DNA of 5,546 nucleotides from JBILVQ01 sp044370375. Its GTDB lineage: Bacteria > Bacteroidota > Bacteroidia > UBA4408. The stretch lies in contig JBILVQ010000198.1 of assembly GCA_044370375.1 (NCBI GenBank), positions 1-5,546 on the forward strand, written 5' to 3'. The stretch's first letter is position 1; each line of letters begins with the position of its first letter. Of this stretch, positions 1 to 5,546 are shown piece by piece. Position numbers and translations under genes: made by a program. The notes under the pieces were generated by a model. That model was not told where the DNA came from. It made no database searches and saw nothing but the letters and a program-made list of their open reading frames with translations.

Positions 1-1
1 T

Positions 2-70
2 AATCCATTTGCCCATAACTGGCAAAATGGCAACATAGCAGGAAGACAATGGTTAGCGAACAGGTTATGA
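2..70 (+). other. possible C-terminal tail of a plus-strand gene entering from the left edge
   Basis: The plus-strand frame starting at base 2 is open for 22 codons and ends in TGA at 68-70, two bases from the stop codon of the convergent beta-mannosidase. The tail ends in AGRQWLANRL. If real, it is the last part of a convergently transcribed gene. The piece is too short to assign a family, and a 22-codon open stretch is easily due to chance. A short minus-strand frame is also open to the left edge here. I see no clear terminator between the two converging stops. Confidence 0.17.
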
Positions 71-72
71 AA

Positions 73-2583
73 TTAGTGCATGTTTTCATACAAGGAACTT
101 ATTTTTAAATTCGGTTTTTGGCCCGGGTTGGTTTTGTTTTTCAAAAGAATTGATTTCTCCTCGAAAGGAAGAAGATGAAAAAAATCTTCACTGCATTGCG
201 TTTCTTCTTCTGTTCCTAAGCTCACCCAAAAGCAAGGGACTTCTGAACGAAGGGTCAACTTCCAACCCTCTGGCGTAGCCTTTAATTCCTGCTTTATTGC
301 CATTTCCTGCAACAACAATTGTTTGGGCCGGCAAAAGAAAAAGCAATCGGATGAATATTCTTTATCATCGAGAAAAAGGCGCGCAACCAAAAAAGTTTTC
401 ATGGAATCGAATGGACTTTTTAAGAAATAATTTTCATCAAAAGTTTTCAATAATTGGTTTTGCCCAGCTTCGGTTTTCAGGAGAATAACTTGATCGTTTT
501 CAACCCGACCATTAAGGTTATACTGGGTGAGGCGAAGTTTTCCTTCAACAATTTGCAAAGAATCGGATACAAGCCATAAATTTATTTTCCCGTCTTTTTT
601 TTCCAGAACAGGCAGTACATTGATGTATTTTTTTTGAACGCTGTATTGCGCTGCTTTTTTATGCTGAAAATAATCGGTTGCCGCCCATGAAATTACCGGC
701 CAGCAATCATTTAACTGCCAATAGAGTGTGCCCATGCAAATGGGCTTTGCTTTGCGATGAGCCTTGATGGCTGTTTCTAGTCCGTAGGCCTGCAACACCT
801 GACTTAAATAAATGCTTTTTTCGAATTGGTGATGGCTTCGAAAATAGGTTTGTAAATATTGATCAATGGTTTCAAAACCTCTGGGGTGTTTTTGGTGGGC
901 CTTCAAAATGGATGATTTCCAGTTGGTGGCAGAAGGTTTACCGAATTTTTTCACGGAAGTCATCGAGGGCAATCCCTGAAAACCATATTCACTTACAAAC
1001 CTTCCTGTTTTTTCATGATAGGATTCAAAGGGGGCCATTCCCCACCATACACCCCAATAATGAACATCGCCCCGAACATAAGCCAATGGCCGTCCCCATC
1101 CGTTTTCAGGGGAAGAACTCAGGTAGGGCTTTCCGGGGTCTAAGCGATTGACCTGAGTTGGTATCACCAGGTTAAATAGCTCAAGGTATTGTCCGAAAAT
1201 TTTCGCAGAATCGGTGGCACTTATTCCATATTGTTTTTGCCATCCCCAGTTGGTCCAACCTTCATAATTTTCATTGTTGCCACACCACAAAACCAGCGAA
1301 GGATGATTGCGGTAACGCAAAACAGTTTGGTTAATTTCTTCTTCTATATTTTTTTTGTATTCGCCATCAAAGGGATACATGGCACAGGCAAACATAAAAT
1401 CCTGCCAAACCATTAACCCTAAACTATCACATAAATGGTAAAAAATATCCGGAGGATAAACGCCACCTCCCCATACCCTGATCATGTTCATGTGGTTGGA
1501 AGTAGCGAGGAGCAAGAGATCCCTGATTTGTTTTTCGCTTCCTTCCGGATGAAGGGCATCGGGTGGAATATAATTGGCCCCTTTACAGAAAATTTCTTTC
1601 CCGTTTAAGAGAATAACAAAGCGGTTACCTTTTCCTTCGGGCGGAGTGGATAATTGTATGCTTCTGATGCCTGTTTTGAAGTTGTATTTTTTACTCTCTG
1701 TATCGTTTTGCACAAGCAGGTCAAGTTCATATAGATAGGCTTTGCCTGCTTCATTGCACCACCAAAGCTTCGGATTCCGGATGCTTATTTTGTATTGATA
1801 AACATTTTTCCCTTTCTTGATTTTGATTAAATCGACTTCCTTGTAATTGATTTGTTTTAGGCTATATTGCAAAGATGCATTCATTTCAGCGGTAGAATAA
1901 AAATCGGCAGTGATTTGTATTTCTGCAAGACTATCATTGATGCGTAGCGGCTTTATGTGGAATTGCATTTCGGGGAGCCTGCTTTTCTTTTTGAGGTAAA
2001 CTTTTTTCCAAATGCCGCAATTGACAAGGCGCGGACCCCAATCCCAACCAAATTGAAATTGCGCCTTTCTTGCATAAATTCTTTCATCACCGGGGTAGGG
2101 GTAGGGTGATTTTTTTTGCAATTCTTTTGCCACATTTACCGCAGGTTCAAATTCCACCCGCAATTGATGTATGCCGGCTTGTAAATGATTTTTAAGCGGG
2201 ATGCTGTAAGTCAAAAACATGTTGTTGGTTTTGAGCCATAGAGAATCATCTACGTAAATGGATGCATAGGTATCTAAACCTTCAAAAATCAAATCATAAG
2301 CGGCTTTATCACCTCCTTCAATCGTAAAATTAGCCTTGTAAACCCATGATTTTTCTTCTGTCCATCTGGCCTTTTGTTCATTGAGTCCCTTATAGGGATC
2401 CGCAATCATTCCATGCGATAAAAGGTCGCTGAGCAGAGAGCCCGGAACTTTGGCTGCTTTGAATTTTTTGGAGCCTTTTTCGGCAAATTCCCATTGGCTG
2501 ATTTCAATAGGAGTTTGCGCCAATACTGATTGAAAAGACAGGAGGAAAAATAACCCGAGGGCAATTAAATTTCTACCAGCCAT
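73..2583 (-). CDS. exported beta-mannosidase, glycoside hydrolase family 2 (EC 3.2.1.25)
   Basis: Hydrolyses terminal non-reducing beta-D-mannose from manno-oligosaccharides (family knowledge). From the ATG at 2583 it has 836 residues, a normal length for bacterial GH2 beta-mannosidases. Residues 1-22 form a signal peptide (basic start, hydrophobic LIALGLFFLL, likely cleavage SVLA|Q) with no lipobox, so the enzyme is probably periplasmic or further exported. The N-terminal sugar-binding-like domain (about 30-190) has VPGSLLSDLL at 46-55 and FGWDWGPR at 178-185. A beta-sandwich linker follows, then a TIM barrel (about 320-655) with RVWGGGVYPPD at 369-379. The acid/base is predicted as E438 in GNNEN and the nucleophile as E532 in SEYGF; both are present. 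WQLNDCWP (622-629) is the late barrel motif typical of beta-mannosidases rather than beta-galactosidases. A TTG at 2628 would extend the frame by 15 residues but would overlap the upstream gene and bury the signal peptide, so I chose ATG 2583. It lies 22 bases downstream of the regulator gene, probably in one operon. The reading frame is intact. Confidence 0.95.
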   Translation of the reverse strand: MAGRNLIALGLFFLLSFQSVLAQTPIEISQWEFAEKGSKKFKAAKVPGSLLSDLLSHGMIADPYKGLNEQKARWTEEKSWVYKANFTIEGGDKAAYDLIFEGLDTYASIYVDDSLWLKTNNMFLTYSIPLKNHLQAGIHQLRVEFEPAVNVAKELQKKSPYPYPGDERIYARKAQFQFGWDWGPRLVNCGIWKKVYLKKKSRLPEMQFHIKPLRINDSLAEIQITADFYSTAEMNASLQYSLKQINYKEVDLIKIKKGKNVYQYKISIRNPKLWWCNEAGKAYLYELDLLVQNDTESKKYNFKTGIRSIQLSTPPEGKGNRFVILLNGKEIFCKGANYIPPDALHPEGSEKQIRDLLLLATSNHMNMIRVWGGGVYPPDIFYHLCDSLGLMVWQDFMFACAMYPFDGEYKKNIEEEINQTVLRYRNHPSLVLWCGNNENYEGWTNWGWQKQYGISATDSAKIFGQYLELFNLVIPTQVNRLDPGKPYLSSSPENGWGRPLAYVRGDVHYWGVWWGMAPFESYHEKTGRFVSEYGFQGLPSMTSVKKFGKPSATNWKSSILKAHQKHPRGFETIDQYLQTYFRSHHQFEKSIYLSQVLQAYGLETAIKAHRKAKPICMGTLYWQLNDCWPVISWAATDYFQHKKAAQYSVQKKYINVLPVLEKKDGKINLWLVSDSLQIVEGKLRLTQYNLNGRVENDQVILLKTEAGQNQLLKTFDENYFLKSPFDSMKTFLVARLFLDDKEYSSDCFFFCRPKQLLLQEMAIKQELKATPEGWKLTLRSEVPCFWVSLGTEEETQCSEDFFHLLPFEEKSILLKNKTNPGQKPNLKISSLYENMH

Positions 2584-2605
2584 GAAAAAAGCAGGGAAGG
2601 AAACA

Positions 2606-3622
2606 TCAAACATTCCGAATGTGCGCAATGAGTTGTTCTATTTTTTGATTGATGGTAAAGAATAGCCGACTTCTTTGTTTTTCGGCACTGCCGCTGATAA
2701 GAATGGATTTTTTAATCAATACCGAAATCCATCCCTCAATTTCCCGAACAAAAGAAGGTTGAAGGGTGGTGATGGAATTGAAGGTATTGTAAGAAAGATA
2801 TACGGCTTTGTTTTCACCCATTTTTACAAAAATGGTATTGTTGCCAATCATTAAATCACATTGGTACATGGCATAATTTCCCGTGTTTCGGTTGCCCGGA
2901 TTTTTCCTGTCGTATTTGATGGTTCTCTCGGCTGATTTACGGATATCTTCTATCATCATTTTTAATTCTTCCAAAACATTGATAGCCGTTTCTTTTTCTT
3001 TGAACTGATTGGTCTCCCAGAAGTATTCAATTTGTTTTATCACCGACACAACTGTTTCTTCGCTCCAAATTTCAATGGAGTTGGTTTTCAGATACAGTTG
3101 ATAAATGGCTTGTGCATCTTCCATGAGTTTTGCATCCACCAATGATTCATCAAACTTTGATTCCTGAAACTCTTCAACATTTAATATGGCTTTGGTCCAG
3201 TAAAATAGCTTAAAGCCTGTTAACAAGGGATAATTAAAATAATGCCAGATGGGAATGTCTTCCGCTGTGAAGATGATTTGATTGTCTTCAAATTTGAGAA
3301 TTTGCGACATATCTTTCCGTATGCCTGCCAAATAGCCGTCAAAATTGATTTTTTCATTGCCTAGGTGCTTGTAGTGAAAATTTACGATGCCATCCTTTTC
3401 TTGTCCGCTATTGACCAAATCCGGAGAAATTTTAAAGGCTTTACAAAGCGTAAAAAATTCATCCACGGTTAAACCGGTTTCGCCCCTTAATCGCCTGTAA
3501 GCACCGTCAACACTAATGTTTAATAGTTCTGCCATGTTGTTGGCCAGCGAGATATTAGGCGGAACCGAGGCTTTCAGTTTTTCAAGAAAGGCCATTTGTC
3601 CGCTCACTTTTGTTTTATCCAT
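2606..3622 (-). CDS. XRE-like helix-turn-helix regulator with a large C-terminal domain (Bacteroidota type)
   Basis: A cytoplasmic protein of 338 residues from the ATG at 3622, with no signal peptide or membrane segment. Residues about 24-66 resemble a lambda-repressor/XRE-like DNA-binding unit: SLANNMAELLNIS, then VDGAYRRLRGETGLTVDEF, then a helix ending CKAFKIS. I recall the pattern 'DSAYRRlRGET.LT.DE' as common in Bacteroidota regulators that join an N-terminal HTH to about 250 residues of unassigned sequence. The C-terminal part (about 80-338) is rich in aromatic and charged residues, includes probable long helices (about 160-235), and has no enzymatic motif I recognise; it may bind a ligand or mediate oligomerisation. 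Earlier starts in frame (TTG 3709, ATG 3694, ATG 3688) add 22-29 residues that do not look like part of the fold. I prefer 3622, but ATG 3688 cannot be excluded. It is the first gene of a probable operon with the beta-mannosidase, so control of that gene or of itself is a reasonable inference. Its signal is unknown. Confidence 0.82.
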   Translation of the reverse strand: MDKTKVSGQMAFLEKLKASVPPNISLANNMAELLNISVDGAYRRLRGETGLTVDEFFTLCKAFKISPDLVNSGQEKDGIVNFHYKHLGNEKINFDGYLAGIRKDMSQILKFEDNQIIFTAEDIPIWHYFNYPLLTGFKLFYWTKAILNVEEFQESKFDESLVDAKLMEDAQAIYQLYLKTNSIEIWSEETVVSVIKQIEYFWETNQFKEKETAINVLEELKMMIEDIRKSAERTIKYDRKNPGNRNTGNYAMYQCDLMIGNNTIFVKMGENKAVYLSYNTFNSITTLQPSFVREIEGWISVLIKKSILISGSAEKQRSRLFFTINQKIEQLIAHIRNV

Positions 3623-3687
3623 TTTTGGCAATTCTTCTTTTTGGGGACGAATATTATTTGCGAAAAATACAAAACCTTCTTTAATCA

Positions 3688-3704
3688 TTTGCATTTTTTG
3701 CAAA
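3688..3704. promoter_or_regulatory. perfect inverted repeat TTTGCA-N5-TGCAAA, candidate operator
   Basis: TTTGCA (3688-3693) and TGCAAA (3699-3704) are exact reverse complements separated by five T residues. They overlap a second perfect 12-base palindrome, TTTTTGCAAAAA (3695-3706). The dyad lies about 65-80 bases upstream of the preferred start of the HTH regulator, in the divergent intergenic region, where an autoregulatory or shared operator might sit. It is short, and T/A-rich DNA makes such dyads by chance. If the regulator really starts at ATG 3688, the site would overlap its start codon. Confidence 0.3.
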
Positions 3705-3783
3705 AACAAGGATTAGATTTTCCCTGCCTCCTGTTTTGTAAGGTTTTTCGCGGAGCACTCTTTTTCGTGGCCCGAAAATCCGT

Positions 3784-3814
3784 TTTCAGCCCCTAGGGAT
3801 GCGCTGTAGGTTTG
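3784..3814 (+). promoter_or_regulatory. Bacteroidota-type promoter for the secreted protein gene at 3874
   Basis: TAGGTTTG at 3807-3814 matches the Bacteroidota -7 consensus TAnnTTTG exactly. TTTC at 3784-3787, with a 19-base spacer, matches three of four positions of the -33 element TTTG. Transcription would start near 3820, giving an A-rich leader of about 55 bases before ATG 3874. The leader has no Shine-Dalgarno sequence, as is common in this phylum. This is assigned by consensus match only. Confidence 0.55.
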
Positions 3815-3829
3815 CATCGTCAAAAACAG

Positions 3830-3859
3830 ACAAACCAAACAAAAAATAAACAAACCAAA
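3830..3859 (+). repeat. two copies of ACAAACCAAA, 20 bases apart, in an A-rich leader
   Basis: ACAAACCAAA occurs at 3830-3839 and again at 3850-3859, within a leader almost devoid of G and T (about 3820-3873). The repeats lie between the predicted transcription start and ATG 3874, so they would be in the mRNA 5' untranslated region. They may only reflect low-complexity A/C sequence that keeps the ribosome-binding region unstructured, which suits translation without a Shine-Dalgarno site. Confidence 0.4.
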
Positions 3860-3873
3860 AAAAATCAAAAAAA

Positions 3874-4605
3874 ATGAAAAAGTTAATTTTCTCTCTCGCC
3901 CTGCTTCTTTCCTTAACTGCTTTTGTAAAAGCACAGGACATTATCACCTTTAAAAATGGTAGTCAAATTAAGGTGAAGGTTATCCGAAAGGATGCCAAAA
4001 CGGTTCACTACTTTTATTACGATAGGCCTCAAGGTCCGGAGTATTTCATTAATGCAGATGAAATCGCAACAATTCAAATGGAAAACAGCCAGGCCGAAAC
4101 CATTAACTCGGTTCAGTCTAAAATTGACGGAAGTACCGAGCGCATCAGGAGGTATTATAACGGACCGCGCGTAGGTTTTACTCACCTTTCAGAAGGATCG
4201 GTGTCGCGAGGATTGGAATCAATTGGCTTAAAACCAAATTTCACCATGCTGGGATGGCAGTTCGAAAGTCGTTTTTTTCATAACCCCAACGGCAGCCATT
4301 TAATGTTTGAATTTGTTCCCATGGTAGCCGGTATTGAGCAAGGAATGTTTTTGCCAAGCGCCAGCTTACTTCTGGGGTATAGAAATTCCTCCGGTTTTGA
4401 ATTCGGCCTTGGTCCAAACCTTTCTCCCAGCGGACCTGCCATGGTTTTCAGTATTGGTAAATCCTTTGAATCTCACGGAATGGTTTATCCTGTTAACCTC
4501 GTTTTTGTTCCGGGTTATCAATTGCAGGAGGCCAATGAGTTTGTGCCTGCCGGGTTTTTAGGAAACAGGATCAGTCTGATTTTTGGTTTCAACACCCGCA
4601 AATAA
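3874..4605 (+). CDS. secreted hypothetical protein, probable outer-membrane or surface location
   Basis: Encodes 243 residues. Residues 1-20 are a clear signal peptide (MKK, hydrophobic LIFSLALLLSLTAFV, cleavage KA|QD) with no lipobox cysteine. Residues 21-68 form a compact module, DIITFKNGSQIKVKV...YYDRPQGPEYFINADEIATIQ. I recognise this pattern ('DiItlknGdei.akV...p.y.i...eI..I') from the N-termini of many uncharacterised exported Bacteroidota proteins; its function is unknown. A polar linker (about 69-93) leads to a C-terminal region (about 95-243) of alternating hydrophobic/polar strands rich in Gly, Phe and Tyr. It ends ISLIFGFNTRK, which looks like a small outer-membrane beta-barrel or beta-sandwich; this is inferred from pattern only. 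The start is set by the signal peptide and the promoter and leader upstream. A strong terminator follows 50 bases after the stop, so the gene is probably monocistronic. No enzymatic motif is visible. Confidence 0.85.
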   Translation: MKKLIFSLALLLSLTAFVKAQDIITFKNGSQIKVKVIRKDAKTVHYFYYDRPQGPEYFINADEIATIQMENSQAETINSVQSKIDGSTERIRRYYNGPRVGFTHLSEGSVSRGLESIGLKPNFTMLGWQFESRFFHNPNGSHLMFEFVPMVAGIEQGMFLPSASLLLGYRNSSGFEFGLGPNLSPSGPAMVFSIGKSFESHGMVYPVNLVFVPGYQLQEANEFVPAGFLGNRISLIFGFNTRK

Positions 4606-4655
4606 CATTTAGTTTATGCAGTAGTAGATTTTAGTTGTTGATACTATTGGAGAGC

Positions 4656-4687
4656 ACGGAGAGGAAGCAATTTCTCTCCGTTTTTTT
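4656..4687 (+). terminator. intrinsic (Rho-independent) terminator after the secreted protein gene
   Basis: ACGGAGAG (4656-4663) pairs perfectly with CTCTCCGT (4674-4681). One G-U and two A-U pairs extend the stem inward to 11 pairs, closing on a GCAA tetraloop (4667-4670), a stable GNRA loop. Seven T residues (4681-4687) follow directly. The orientation terminates plus-strand transcription from the gene ending at 4605 and separates it from the gene starting at 4797. Confidence 0.9.
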
Positions 4688-4796
4688 ATGTTTTTTTTAA
4701 TAGTGTTTTAATTTTCACTGGTCAGGGTTATTAACTTTTTGTAATTTTATTGGAAATATGCCCTGTTTTCGCTAAAAAAGAGGAAATTTGCACCTG

Positions 4797-5546
4797 ATGA
4801 AAATAAAACAATTTTCTTTCGTTTTCTTGGTCATTTTTCTTTTGTCCTTTGCTTATGGTGCCAAGGCTCAAACGCCTACCGCTTGTTTTGAAATTGAAAG
4901 CATTTTGGTGGATGCTTGCGGTAATCCTGAATGGGATAATGAAATGGTTCGTTTTATTGTAGGTCCGAACGATTTAAATACCGCCAATTTCAATGTAACT
5001 TTTCCCTCTGCTTTTTATTTAGGACTTTGTCAAAATGCAACCACGGCCGCAAAGGTAGCCGCTTTGAATGCTTCCATTCTTTCCTGTGGATTTATCAAGG
5101 AACCTGTTGGTGGTGTGTTGCCCGCCGGGAAAAGAGTGTTTTTTGTTACAGGCGTTAACATGGATCCGGCGGCCAATTCTTTTGCCAACTTAACGGATAC
5201 TGTTTACATGATTTTTCAATGTGGTGGTAACACTGCCGGCCATTTTAAAAATTACCAGGCCGGTGCAGGTCCAAGGACTCTTGAAATAGATTTTGGTGCC
5301 GGATGTAATGATATTGTTACCTATATTGTTGATTCTCTTGTGGATGTTAATGGCAATGTTGGAACTGGAAGTGGAGCATTGGTTGATTTTGATTTTGCAG
5401 GGAATGATGATTACGGCAACAACGGTTGTACGGCCCCTATCATTTTACCTTTGGCAGATATTGTGCCCGGCATCCCTTCAGGAACCTGTCAGGGTGATTC
5501 AGTAAGTCTTTCAGGGCAGGTAAACAACGCTTCGGCCATTTCCTAC
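4797..5546 (+). CDS. N-terminal part of a large exported protein (Bacteroidota surface/adhesin type), truncated by the window edge
   Basis: From ATG 4797 the frame is open for 250 codons to the last base with no stop, so the gene continues beyond the window. Residues 1-24 are a signal peptide (MKIK, hydrophobic FSFVFLVIFLLSFAYG, cleavage AKA|QT). Residues about 30-215 match a domain I recognise from large Bacteroidota exported proteins: CFEIESILVDACG, then NEMVRFIVGP (49-58), a GGVLPAGKRVFFVT stretch (105-118), MDPAANSFANLTDT (122-135), FQCGGNTAGHF (140-150) and GNNGCTAP (207-214). The layout recalls a lamin-tail-like beta-sandwich; this is inference. Eight cysteines (30, 41, 78, 97, 142, 170, 211, 231) fit disulfides outside the cytoplasm. 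From about 224, VPGIPSGTCQGDSVSLSGQV looks like the start of Ig/PKD-like repeats. Such proteins often end in a type IX secretion or gliding-motility C-terminal domain, which would lie outside this window. It lies 191 bases after the preceding stop, past the terminator, so it needs its own promoter; I found no convincing match. An AGAGGA stretch (4779-4784) sits 12 bases before the ATG. Confidence 0.88.
   Translation, partial: MKIKQFSFVFLVIFLLSFAYGAKAQTPTACFEIESILVDACGNPEWDNEMVRFIVGPNDLNTANFNVTFPSAFYLGLCQNATTAAKVAALNASILSCGFIKEPVGGVLPAGKRVFFVTGVNMDPAANSFANLTDTVYMIFQCGGNTAGHFKNYQAGAGPRTLEIDFGAGCNDIVTYIVDSLVDVNGNVGTGSGALVDFDFAGNDDYGNNGCTAPIILPLADIVPGIPSGTCQGDSVSLSGQVNNASAISY

Noticed and set aside
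14..69. CATAAC (14-19) and GTTATG (64-69) as a terminator stem for the mannosidase transcript
   Set aside because: The stem is only six pairs with a 44-base loop and no T run follows, so it does not resemble an intrinsic terminator.
297..1416. Plus-strand open frames at 297-488, 912-1151 and 1189-1416
   Set aside because: They are antisense shadows of the intact GH2 beta-mannosidase, whose motifs cover the region. No signal or family resemblance.
1953..2135. Minus-strand 60-codon frame
   Set aside because: Same-strand, out-of-frame shadow inside the beta-mannosidase coding region.
3662..3669. Minus-strand TATTTTTC as a -7 promoter element for the regulator
   Set aside because: It matches seven of eight -7 positions, but no TTTG -33 element lies at the expected spacing. 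In AT-rich sequence this is too weak to list as a promoter.
3516..3796. Plus-strand frames at 3516-3716 and 3596-3796
   Set aside because: They are antisense to the conserved HTH region of the regulator, or run into the intergenic region. The composition is low complexity and there are no recognisable motifs.
3713..3934. Minus-strand 73-codon open frame with a hydrophobic segment
   Set aside because: It overlaps the start and signal peptide of the gene at 3874 and the promoter and leader. Its hydrophobic stretch comes from reading the A-rich leader (TTT codons on the reverse strand) and shows no gene-like features.
3913..4561. Frames at 3913-4185 (minus), 3992-4174 and 4334-4561 (plus)
   Set aside because: All lie inside the secreted protein gene 3874-4605 in other frames. 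That gene has the signal peptide, promoter and terminator.
4742..4749. TAATTTTA as a -7 element for the gene at 4797
   Set aside because: It matches seven of eight positions, but the -33 position reads TGGT and the region is T-rich, so a chance match is likely.
5293..5505. Plus-strand 70-codon frame with a leucine/methionine-rich, membrane-like start
   Set aside because: It is out of frame with, and wholly inside, the well-supported exported protein gene that starts at 4797. It is a shadow of that gene.

Overview
The window looks like chromosomal DNA from a free-living member of the Bacteroidota (Flavobacteriia/Sphingobacteriia/Chitinophagia type); the genus cannot be fixed from this sequence. 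The clues are AT-rich DNA, A-rich leaders without clear Shine-Dalgarno sites, a TTTG / TAnnTTTG-type promoter, a regulator of a type common in this phylum, and a secreted protein with the cysteine-rich N-terminal domain typical of large Bacteroidota surface/adhesin proteins. These family assignments are from memory; no search was run.

Layout. The left half (73-3622) is a two-gene minus-strand unit: an HTH-type regulator (2606-3622), then, 22 bases downstream, an exported GH2 beta-mannosidase (73-2583). The spacing suggests co-transcription. A divergent intergenic region (3623-3873) follows; it holds a perfect TTTGCA-N5-TGCAAA dyad, a Bacteroidota-type promoter and an A-rich leader. The right half is on the plus strand. 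A small secreted protein with a probable beta-strand-rich or outer-membrane C-terminal region (3874-4605) is closed by a strong intrinsic terminator (4656-4687). After it comes the first 250 codons of a large exported protein that runs off the window edge (4797-5546).

How the genes may work together. The mannosidase most likely removes terminal beta-1,4-linked mannose from oligosaccharides derived from mannan or N-glycans, in the periplasm or at the cell surface. The regulator upstream may control it, but no SusC/SusD pair, sensor or transporter is visible, so this is not a recognisable polysaccharide utilisation locus. All three non-regulatory products carry classical signal peptides, so the window mostly encodes envelope or exported functions. 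I see no mobile element, CRISPR array, tRNA or rRNA, and no convincing evidence of a new multi-gene system. The best follow-up targets are the regulator/mannosidase pair with its upstream dyad, and the truncated exported protein at the right edge.
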